DNA of 5,706 bases from Acidobacteriota bacterium (GTDB taxonomy: Bacteria; Acidobacteriota; Terriglobia; Terriglobales; SCQP01): assembly GCA_021823305.1 (NCBI GenBank), contig JAKAOE010000147.1:1-5706 (forward strand), given 5' to 3'. A program made the position numbers and the translations under genes. Below are positions 1 through 5,216 of the stretch, in pieces; position 1 is the stretch's first letter; every line of letters starts with the position of its first letter. The notes below the pieces were generated by a model. The model made no database searches, was not told the DNA's origin, and saw nothing but the letters and a program-made list of their open reading frames with translations.

Positions 1-173
1 CGGACGATCAGACCACGTACCACTACGCGAACCTTTTCCGCCAGCTCCGCCGGCAGGGTACTCCCATCCCCACCAACGACATGTGGATTGCCGCCTTGGT
101 GCTGCAGCATTCGCTTGCCCTGCTGGCGCGCGACGCCCACTTCGACCATATCCCCCAGATCAACCGGCTATAG
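1..173 (+). CDS. vapC: VapC-like PIN-domain toxin, C-terminal fragment (5' end off window)
   Basis: The first 173 bases encode the last 56 residues of a PIN-domain protein in the frame whose first full codon begins at position 3, ending in TAG at 171-173. Visible motifs are IPTNDMWIAA, whose Asp (codon 78-80) matches a conserved acidic metal-binding residue of PIN domains, and LLARDAHFDHIP, which carries the last acidic residue and the typical VapC ending. In the family, VapC proteins are Mg-dependent endoribonucleases that cut tRNA or rRNA and are neutralised by a VapB antitoxin encoded just upstream. Here both the N-terminal half with the first catalytic residues and any vapB lie left of the window, so an intact toxin or a TA pair cannot be confirmed. 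The gene converges on the DUF1810 gene with an 18-bp gap. I see no clear terminator between them. The PIN assignment is strong; a tRNA or rRNA target is only family inference. Confidence 0.85.
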   Translation, partial: DDQTTYHYANLFRQLRRQGTPIPTNDMWIAALVLQHSLALLARDAHFDHIPQINRL

Positions 174-191
174 GTCGGGGCGCGCGAAAGG

Positions 192-620
192 TCAAAGCAA
201 CCGCAGCGTTTCGCGGTCGGGACCGGCGGGGTAGTACTTGGCCAGCGCGTCCCGGAAGACCGCCTCGCCCGGCGCGGCGCGGGCGAACAATGTCAGCGAC
301 GAACGGAATTTGAGCACGTCCGGATAGCCGAAGATCTCCTCCGCCGTGCGCCCCTCGGCCGCCAGCACCGCCGCCACGCATTCCCGCAACCGCGGGCCGA
401 GCACCGGATGGGCGAGATAGGCCCGCGCCTCCTCCAGCGACCGGATGGCGTAGCGCCGCGACATCTCGCTCTGCCCCAGCCCGACAAGCTGCGGAAACAC
501 GAACCACATCCAGTGCCCGCGCTTCCGCCCCGCCCGCAACTCGGCCAGCGCAGCTTCCTGGACGCCCTGCTGCGCGTCCACAAAGCGCGCCAGCTCGTGC
601 GGGTCGGCCGCGGCGGCCAT
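192..620 (-). CDS. DUF1810 family protein
   Basis: This gene encodes a 142-residue protein that matches the whole DUF1810 family (sometimes misnamed 'calpastatin') in length and motif order: an N-terminal segment DPHELARFVDAQ, the signature KRGHWMWFVFPQ at about residues 33-44, RYAIRSLEEARAYL (56-69), HPVLGPRL (71-78) and DVLKFRSSLTLF (101-112). No signal peptide or membrane segment is visible, so it is probably cytoplasmic. The biochemical function of the family is not known to me. The ATG at 620 was chosen because the family normally starts just before the D-x-x-x-L-x-R-F segment; the frame stays open upstream, but that part is a shadow of the S10 gene. A GGGAG motif (624-628) precedes it with only 3 nt spacing, which is short. 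Only 10 bp separate it from the stop of the upstream S10 peptidase, so cotranscription and perhaps translational coupling are likely. It appears to be the last gene of that operon. Confidence 0.92.
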   Translation of the reverse strand: MAAAADPHELARFVDAQQGVQEAALAELRAGRKRGHWMWFVFPQLVGLGQSEMSRRYAIRSLEEARAYLAHPVLGPRLRECVAAVLAAEGRTAEEIFGYPDVLKFRSSLTLFARAAPGEAVFRDALAKYYPAGPDRETLRLL

Positions 621-630
621 GGGCTCCCGC

Positions 631-2217
631 CTACTGCGCGTGCGGAGCGGCGCCGGCGATGAACGCTTCCACGTTCTTCTGCAGCGCGGGCAGCGCCGCC
701 GGGTTGACGTACAGCATGTGGCCCACCGGATAGTAGTACTCGCGGATCCCGGCGCGGCGCCCCGGCGCCATCGGCATGTGGTCAATGGTGTAATTGGTGG
801 CGAAGAACGGCGTCGCCATGTCGTAGTAGCCGTTGTTGAACATCACCTGCATGCCGGGGTCGTTGTTCATGGCGCGGGCGAGCGCGGGCGCGACGTTGCG
901 TGACGTCTGCGTGCCGACGCCGCCGCCGAGTTCGCCCAGCGGGGGATGGAAAGTCCAATCCCAGAAGCGGAAGACAGTGCCGCTGACCTGGGTATAGACG
1001 CGGCTGCTGTGATAGTCGAGCGTCTGGCTGAGGTAGTTGTCGAAGGCGGCGGTGAGCGCGCCGGTGATGGCGCTGTCACTGGCGCCGACGCCGCCGCGGC
1101 CCGGCACCGGCAGCAGCGGCTGGAGCTCGGGAACGGTAAAGCGGCCGTCGTAGCGGCCGGTCATCGGGCCTTCCGTGCCCATCACCCGGCGGCGGAATAG
1201 CGACAGCGAGATGCGCAGGTCGGCCTTCAGCCACAGGCTGGCGGGAATGCCGGTGAGCTGCGCCAGCCGGTCCGCGATCTGGCTCTTTTGCGCCGCCGGC
1301 AGCGCCGAGCCGGCAAACAGCGCGTCGAGGTAGCGCCCGGAAGCGAAGTGCTCCGCCGCCTGCGCCGCCGCCTCCACCGTCGCCGGCCGGGGATGCAGCA
1401 TATGGTGATACCACGCCACCGCGGCATAGGACGGCAGATACGCGATGTAGGGCAGGTCGTTGCCGGGCGTGAAGTTCAGCGTCGCGAAGTCGAGCACGGT
1501 CGAGCACATGATCACGCCGTTCAGGTAGACGCCCTGGCTGATCAGGTCGTCCGACAGGATGGCGTTGCGCGTCGTGCCGTAGCTCTCGCCGAGCAGGAAC
1601 TTGGGCGAGTTCCAGCGGTGGAAGCGCTTGAGATAGCGCTGGATGAACTGTGCGAACGAGGCGGCATCCTCGTTGAAGCCGTAAAACATCTTGGGCGTGC
1701 CGCGCCCGACGATGCGGCTGTAGCCGGTGCCGACCGCGTCGATGAAAACCAGATCGGCCTTGTCGAGGATGCTGTACTCGTTGTTTTCCAGCCGGTAGGG
1801 CGGCTGGTAGGCGGCGGTGTCGCCCGGCGCCGGCCACACCAGCCGGCGCGGACCGAACCCGCCGACGTCCACCAGCGCCGAGGCATATCCCGGGCCACCG
1901 TTGTAGGCGAAGGTGATGGGACGGGTGGCCGGATCGGTGACGCCGTCCTTGATGTAGGCGATGTAGAACATGCTCGCCGTCGCCTGATGCTTGCTGTTGT
2001 AGAGCAACAGCGTGCCGGCGGTGGCCGTGTACGGGATCGTCCGGCCGGCGATGGTGACGCTGGCGTGGGTGACCACGGCGCGCTCCTTCGGCACCGGTAG
2101 CGGTTGGGCGGCGCGCGCCGGCGGCGCCGGCGGGCGCGGCCCCATCTGGGCGGCGGCAAAGGGCGCCGCCGCCGCCAAGGCGAACAGCACGGCTTGGGCT
2201 GGAAAGCGGGATTTCAT
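631..2217 (-). CDS. Secreted S10-family serine carboxypeptidase-like peptidase (downstream paralogue)
   Basis: This is a 528-residue serine peptidase of family S10 (bacterial COG2939 type, alpha/beta-hydrolase fold), usually about 500 residues. A Sec signal peptide covers about residues 1-23 (basic start, hydrophobic core, AAA-Q cleavage site), followed by a Pro-rich linker to about residue 43. Key motifs are NGGPG (106-110, oxyanion region), GESYGTTR (210-217, nucleophile Ser212), NNGYYDMATP with the probable catalytic Asp466, and PVGHMLY with His500. The full triad is therefore present. In the family these enzymes remove C-terminal residues from peptides. Export outside the cytoplasm is inferred from the signal peptide; the substrate is unknown. 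The mature protein has one Cys (238), so no internal disulfide is possible. A good ribosome binding site, AGGGGG, lies at 2225-2230, 7 nt before the ATG, and overlaps the stop codon of the preceding paralogue, so the two are surely cotranscribed. The DUF1810 gene follows after 10 bp. Confidence 0.93.
   Translation of the reverse strand: MKSRFPAQAVLFALAAAAPFAAAQMGPRPPAPPARAAQPLPVPKERAVVTHASVTIAGRTIPYTATAGTLLLYNSKHQATASMFYIAYIKDGVTDPATRPITFAYNGGPGYASALVDVGGFGPRRLVWPAPGDTAAYQPPYRLENNEYSILDKADLVFIDAVGTGYSRIVGRGTPKMFYGFNEDAASFAQFIQRYLKRFHRWNSPKFLLGESYGTTRNAILSDDLISQGVYLNGVIMCSTVLDFATLNFTPGNDLPYIAYLPSYAAVAWYHHMLHPRPATVEAAAQAAEHFASGRYLDALFAGSALPAAQKSQIADRLAQLTGIPASLWLKADLRISLSLFRRRVMGTEGPMTGRYDGRFTVPELQPLLPVPGRGGVGASDSAITGALTAAFDNYLSQTLDYHSSRVYTQVSGTVFRFWDWTFHPPLGELGGGVGTQTSRNVAPALARAMNNDPGMQVMFNNGYYDMATPFFATNYTIDHMPMAPGRRAGIREYYYPVGHMLYVNPAALPALQKNVEAFIAGAAPHAQ
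1492..1527. repeat. 36-bp segment identical between the two S10 genes (second copy 3081-3116)
   Basis: An exact 36-base direct repeat, the other copy at 3081-3116, 1589 bp away. It encodes YLNGVIMCSTVL, which follows the catalytic Ser region and carries the only Cys of each enzyme. Long exact nucleotide matches like this suggest a fairly recent duplication or local gene conversion; they are also sites where recombination could collapse the pair to one gene. Confidence 0.8.
2043..2078. repeat. 36-bp segment identical between the two S10 genes (second copy 3629-3664)
   Basis: These 36 bases recur without a mismatch at 3629-3664, 1586 bp away. They encode the VVTHASVTIAG region just after the signal peptide and linker of each S10 protein. 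The direct repeat is part of the tandem gene duplication and not a separate element. Confidence 0.8.
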
Positions 2218-2224
2218 GGCTCTG

Positions 2225-2230
2225 CCCCCT
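2225..2230 (-). promoter_or_regulatory. Ribosome binding site of the downstream S10 gene, overlapping the upstream stop codon
   Basis: The minus strand reads TAGGGGGCAGAGCCATG here. The TAG (2231-2229) ends the upstream peptidase gene, and its A and G are the first bases of the AGGGGG Shine-Dalgarno motif placed 7 nt before the ATG at 2217. The stop, ribosome binding site and start lie within 17 bases, an arrangement typical of coupled translation inside an operon. Confidence 0.7.
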
Positions 2231-3800
2231 ACCGCGCCTGCGGCGCGGCCGCCGCGATGAAGGCGTCAATGTTCTTGTGCAACATCGGCAGCGCCTGCGG
2301 GTTGACGTAGAGCATGTGGCCCACCGGGTAGTACTGAAACTCGATGTTGGCCCGCTCCGCCGCGGTGATCGGCATGTGCGCCACGGTGTACTCGGTGGCG
2401 AAGAAGGGCGTCGCCTGGTCGAAGTAGCCGTTGTTGAAGAGCACGTGCATGCCGGGATCGTTGTTCATGGCGCGCGCCAGCGCGGTGGAGACGTCCGGGG
2501 CGGCGCCGCCGCCGCTCAGCTCGCTCAGCGGCGGGAAGAAGTGCATGTCCCACTGCCGGTTCACCGCGAAGCTGAGCTGGGTGTAGATGCGGTCGCTGTG
2601 GTAGTGCAGCGTCTGGCTCAGGTAGTTGTCGAACGCCGCGGTCAGCGCGCCCATGATCGCGGTGGAGGCGGCGCCCTGGCCGCCGCGGCCCGGCAGCGGC
2701 AGCAGCGGCTGCAGCTCGGGCGTGGTGAAGCGCGTGTCGTACCGGCCCAGCTGCTCGTTGGCCGCGCCCATCACGCGGCGGCGGAACATGCTGGCGTTGA
2801 TGCGCAGATGCGCCTTCACCCAGGTCGCGGCCGGAATGCCGGTGTACTGCTGCAATTGCGCCGCGACCTTCTGCTCCTGCGCCGCCGGCAGGTCGGCGCC
2901 GGCAAACAGCGCCGCGGCGTAGGGGCCGGCGGCGAACTGCCGCACCTGGTCGAGCAGCGCCGGCAGGCTGGCCGGACGCGGCTGGATGCGGTGGTGGTAC
3001 CAAGCGGCGGCGGCGTACGAGGGCAGGTAGAGCTCGTACGGCAGGTCGTTGCCCGGGCCGAAGCTCGCGGTCTCGAAATTGAGCACGGTCGAGCACATGA
3101 TCACGCCGTTCAGGTACACCCCCTGGTTCACCAGGTCGTAGGCCAGCACCGCGTTGCGCGTGGTGCCGTAGCTCTCGCCCAGCAGGAACTTGGGCGAGTC
3201 CCAGCGGTGGAAGCGCTTGACGTAGCGCGTGATGAACTGGGCGAAGGTGGAGGCGTCCTCGTTGATGCCGTAAAACATCTTCGGCGTGCCCTTGCCCACG
3301 ATGCGGCTGTAGCCCGTGCCCACCGCGTCCACGAACACCAAGTCGGTCGCGTCCAGGATGCTGTCGCCGTTATTGACGATGCGGTAGGGCGGCAGTTGGC
3401 CGGCGTCGGAGCCGGGCGCCGGCCAGTCGATGCGGCGCGGCCCGAACCCGCCGATGTCCACCAGGGCGGAGGCGCCGCCGGGACCGCCGTTATAGGCGAA
3501 GGTCACCGGCCGGTCGGCCGCGTCCGCCCCGTCCTTGGTGTAGGCGATGTAAAAAACGCTGGCGGTGGCCTGCTGCTTGTCGTTGTAGAGCAGCAGCGTG
3601 CCCGCGGTGGCGGTGTAGGGGATGGTCTGGCCGGCGATGGTGACGCTGGCGTGGGTGACCACGGTGCGCTCCTTCGGCACCGGCGCCGGCTTGGCCGGCG
3701 GCTTCATCATCGGCGGCATGCCCGGGCGCATGCCCTGCGCCGCCGCGCCCGTCGCGAACAGTCCAGCGATCAGCAGACCGGTTGCAAACCATCGCCTCAT
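2229..3800 (-). CDS. Secreted S10-family serine carboxypeptidase-like peptidase (upstream paralogue)
   Basis: This gene encodes a 523-residue S10 peptidase, the closer copy to the operon start and a tandem paralogue of the next gene. Residues 1-21 form a Sec signal peptide ending in GAAA-Q, followed by a Met/Pro-rich linker (GMRPGMPPMMKPPAKP). Triad and motifs: NGGPG (104-108), GESYGTTR with Ser210, FNNGYFDQATP with Asp461, and YPVGHMLY with His495. Aligned by eye, about 80% of residues are identical to the paralogue between about 42 and 240; the middle (about 279-350) and the segment 411-440 are more divergent. Only one Cys (236) is present. The ATG at 3800 is supported by the signal peptide it exposes and by GAGAGGA at 3811-3817, 10 nt upstream. 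The 96-bp gap to the channel gene holds no promoter I can defend, but this gene most likely leads the three-gene unit S10-S10-DUF1810. The role is probably peptide degradation outside the cytoplasm; substrate specificity cannot be read from the sequence. Confidence 0.93.
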   Translation of the reverse strand: MRRWFATGLLIAGLFATGAAAQGMRPGMPPMMKPPAKPAPVPKERTVVTHASVTIAGQTIPYTATAGTLLLYNDKQQATASVFYIAYTKDGADAADRPVTFAYNGGPGGASALVDIGGFGPRRIDWPAPGSDAGQLPPYRIVNNGDSILDATDLVFVDAVGTGYSRIVGKGTPKMFYGINEDASTFAQFITRYVKRFHRWDSPKFLLGESYGTTRNAVLAYDLVNQGVYLNGVIMCSTVLNFETASFGPGNDLPYELYLPSYAAAAWYHHRIQPRPASLPALLDQVRQFAAGPYAAALFAGADLPAAQEQKVAAQLQQYTGIPAATWVKAHLRINASMFRRRVMGAANEQLGRYDTRFTTPELQPLLPLPGRGGQGAASTAIMGALTAAFDNYLSQTLHYHSDRIYTQLSFAVNRQWDMHFFPPLSELSGGGAAPDVSTALARAMNNDPGMHVLFNNGYFDQATPFFATEYTVAHMPITAAERANIEFQYYPVGHMLYVNPQALPMLHKNIDAFIAAAAPQAR

Positions 3801-3810
3801 GATGTGATTT

Positions 3811-3817
3811 TCCTCTC
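3811..3817 (-). promoter_or_regulatory. Ribosome binding site of the upstream S10 gene
   Basis: On the minus strand GAGAGGA stands 10 nt before the ATG at 3800. It is the only purine-rich Shine-Dalgarno-like motif near the start and supports that start codon. The spacing is slightly long but acceptable. Confidence 0.65.
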
Positions 3818-3896
3818 GATCGGACAGAAATTGGCGCGCCGAGGGCTTTTCCCCGCAACCCGGAGCACACGCTGGTTCGAGTCTACCCGATTCCGC

Positions 3897-5114
3897 TCAC
3901 CCCCGGGGCGCGCCCGCCCCGGAGAAGAAACGCTGCAGCAGGAAGTCGCTGGTCACCGCCTCCCCGCTCAACACCATCGCCAGCAGCTCGCCCCCCAGCA
4001 CCTCGGGGGCGATCACGATGTCGGGCTGCACCAGCCGGATGCGCTCCATATGCTTGCTGTCGTTGATCGCCACCACCGTCTTGGCCTTGCCTTGGAGCTC
4101 CCTCACCGCCAGCACGATGAAGGCGTTGTCGCTGTCGTCGGCGCGCATCGCCAGCACCGCCTGCGCCTGGTCGGCGCCGGCCCGGCGCAGCGTCTCCAGG
4201 CTGTTGGCGTCGCCCACGATCAGGTCCTCGGGCGCGATCTCGCCGGCAACCGGCGGCTGCGGCATCACCAGCGTCACCGGCTGGTTGCGCTTCTTGAACT
4301 CGCGATAGGTGTTGTAGGCCAGCGGCGTCGCCCCGATCACCAGGAAATGGTTCGAGCGTTTCATGCGTTTCTCCTTGGGCGCGGTGATCTTGGCGATCAT
4401 CGGCCCGGCGATGGCGGTCACCGAGGTGGCGAACACCGCCAGCCCGAGCAGCATGACCGAGACCGCGAACAGGCGCGCGTGCGCGGTGTGCGGCGTGATA
4501 TCGCCGTAGCCCACCGTGCTCATGGTGACCACCGCGTAGTAGAACGCCGTGACCGCGTCGTGGATCGGCGGCGAGAATTGATCGCCCAGATAGAGCGTGC
4601 CGAAGACCGCGTAGATCAGCAGCAGCAGCGTGCTGGTGACCGCGAACAGCGTGCCGGCGGCGAGGCTGGTGTGGTCGAACCAGGCGTAGGAGACCAGCAG
4701 CGCCGCCAGCAGCGCCGCGTCGTAGGCCACCAGTCCCCCATGCCCGCCGCCCAGGATGGCGGCGCTCAGCACCAGCGAGCCGGTGAGCACCACCGCCACG
4801 ATCCAGGCGAAGCGCGAGCGGAACAGCAGCCCCACCGACATCGCCAGCATCGCCAGCCCGATCAGCACGTCGGGCATGCTCGTCGGCCGGAAGGCGATCA
4901 GGTGGCGGGGAAAGTCGGCCAGCAGGAACGCGCGCTGGGCGTTGACCACCGCCTCCAGCAACAGCCCGCCAGCCGCCGCCAGCGCCAGCGCCAGCGGTAC
5001 GTGCGGGAACCAGTAGCGCGTGCGCGCCGCCTGGGCCACGCGCCGCAGCCAGGCGCGCAGCCGGTTCAGCCGCCCCGGGCGCCAGAGCCAATCGGCGACG
5101 CGGACCTCATGCAC
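3897..5114 (-). CDS. kch: Kch-type potassium channel with C-terminal RCK domain
   Basis: The product is a six-transmembrane potassium channel resembling E. coli Kch (417 residues); 405 residues from the chosen start. Hydrophobic segments lie near residues 40-58, 80-99, 102-123, 130-146, 152-176 and 212-237. The pore helix precedes the selectivity filter TMSTVGYGD (197-205). The cytoplasmic RCK (TrkA-N-like) domain begins near NHFLVIG (255-261) and includes VGDANSLETLRRAGAD, DDSDNAFIV, INDSKHMERIRLVQPDIVIA and a tail GGELLAMVLSGE that closely follow Kch. RCK domains bind ligands or ions and gate the pore. The start is uncertain: no in-frame ATG exists before the first membrane segment. I chose GTG 5114-5112 because third codon positions switch from mixed to almost all G/C there; TTG at 5192 and GTG at 5039 are alternatives, and no strong ribosome binding site precedes GTG 5114. 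The S4 region has no Arg or Lys, so voltage gating is unlikely. Spacing of about 100 bp on both sides suggests its own transcript. Confidence 0.92.
   Translation of the reverse strand: MHEVRVADWLWRPGRLNRLRAWLRRVAQAARTRYWFPHVPLALALAAAGGLLLEAVVNAQRAFLLADFPRHLIAFRPTSMPDVLIGLAMLAMSVGLLFRSRFAWIVAVVLTGSLVLSAAILGGGHGGLVAYDAALLAALLVSYAWFDHTSLAAGTLFAVTSTLLLLIYAVFGTLYLGDQFSPPIHDAVTAFYYAVVTMSTVGYGDITPHTAHARLFAVSVMLLGLAVFATSVTAIAGPMIAKITAPKEKRMKRSNHFLVIGATPLAYNTYREFKKRNQPVTLVMPQPPVAGEIAPEDLIVGDANSLETLRRAGADQAQAVLAMRADDSDNAFIVLAVRELQGKAKTVVAINDSKHMERIRLVQPDIVIAPEVLGGELLAMVLSGEAVTSDFLLQRFFSGAGAPRG
3903..3922 (-). terminator. GC-rich stem-loop at the 3' end of the channel gene
   Basis: A perfect 8-bp inverted repeat, CCGGGGCG / CGCCCCGG, encloses a 4-base loop in the last codons of the channel gene, ending 3 bases before its TGA (3899-3897). 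It would form a very stable RNA hairpin. No run of U follows on the minus strand (GGGTGAGCGGAATC), so it is not a standard intrinsic terminator. It may instead act as a 3'-end stabiliser, a pause site or a weak terminator separating the channel from the peptidase operon. It could also be a chance product of GC-rich coding sequence. Confidence 0.35.
4362..4376 (-). promoter_or_regulatory. Internal ribosome binding site and ATG for a free RCK domain within the channel gene
   Basis: Inside the channel gene the minus strand reads AAGGAG (4376-4371), six bases, then an in-frame ATG (4364-4362), codon 251 of the channel. This is a better Shine-Dalgarno/start arrangement than the one at the gene's own start. 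Translation from it would give a soluble 155-residue protein (4364-3897) made of exactly the RCK domain, since the domain's first strand, NHFLVIG, begins four residues later. E. coli Kch has a Met at the equivalent place, and as I recall it, internal starts giving free RCK subunits are known for Kch and for the archaeal channel MthK. Use in this organism is inference; the codons also encode PKEKRM of the full-length protein. Confidence 0.6.
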
Positions 5115-5216
5115 GGCGTACCGCCCGCTGCGACAGTGCTGTGCCGGACTGCAATGCCTTCTAGCATGACCAATCCCGCCCCCGCCACGCAAGCCCGCGG
5201 GGCGCGCGCGCCCGCC
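5115..5216 (-). other. Intergenic region upstream of the channel gene (102 bp)
   Basis: This gap separates the SDR stop codon from the chosen channel start and should hold the channel promoter if the gene has its own. The only candidate I see is an extended -10-like TGCTAGAAG at 5166-5158 on the minus strand, about 45 bases before the GTG and without a -35 match at the usual distance; it is weak. The part next to the SDR stop is filled by overlapping GC palindromes at 5194-5213, described separately. Third positions of the frame running through here are not G/C-biased, which argues that it is non-coding. Confidence 0.4.
5194..5213. other. Overlapping GC palindromes behind the SDR gene
   Basis: Two perfect palindromes overlap here: CCCGCGGG (5194-5201) and GGGCGCGCGCGCCC (5200-5213). 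They start 4 bases after the SDR stop codon on the minus strand. As RNA they can fold into GC stems that could mark the end of the SDR transcript, but no U-tract follows. The alternating CG core is also of the type that can adopt Z-DNA. Function is not shown by the sequence. Confidence 0.35.

Noticed and set aside
200..217. Short stem ACCGC/GCGGT after the vapC stop, considered as a terminator
   Set aside because: Only 5 bp with an 8-base loop, no U-tract, and it lies inside the DUF1810 coding end.
1288..2100. A 270-codon open frame on the plus strand opposite the downstream S10 gene
   Set aside because: Its translation is Arg/Val-rich low-complexity text with no family resemblance, and it mirrors a well-supported S10 gene. 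Long antisense frames are expected in very GC-rich coding DNA.
2104..2145. GCC/GGC-rich run that looks like a simple repeat
   Set aside because: It encodes the Pro/Ala-rich linker behind the S10 signal peptide; the repetition comes from codon use.
1076..2269. A 397-codon minus-strand frame overlapping the S10 gene
   Set aside because: The product is Arg/Gly/Ala/His-rich with no domains; it is a frame-shifted shadow of the S10 peptidase.
3870..3883. CGCTGGTTCGAGTC on the plus strand, which resembles the T-arm of a tRNA and could mark a tRNA remnant or attachment site
   Set aside because: The 3' side (TACC) does not complete the T-stem properly, and no D-arm, anticodon arm or acceptor stem is visible upstream. 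A short match of this kind can be chance.
3883..5091. A 402-codon minus-strand frame overlapping the channel gene
   Set aside because: Gly/Ala/Arg-rich translation with no recognisable motif, while the alternative frame holds the TVGYGD filter and a complete RCK domain.
5158..5166. Extended -10-like TGCTAGAAG upstream of the channel gene
   Set aside because: Four of six -10 bases match and there is no -35 box at proper distance; too weak to annotate as a promoter of its own.
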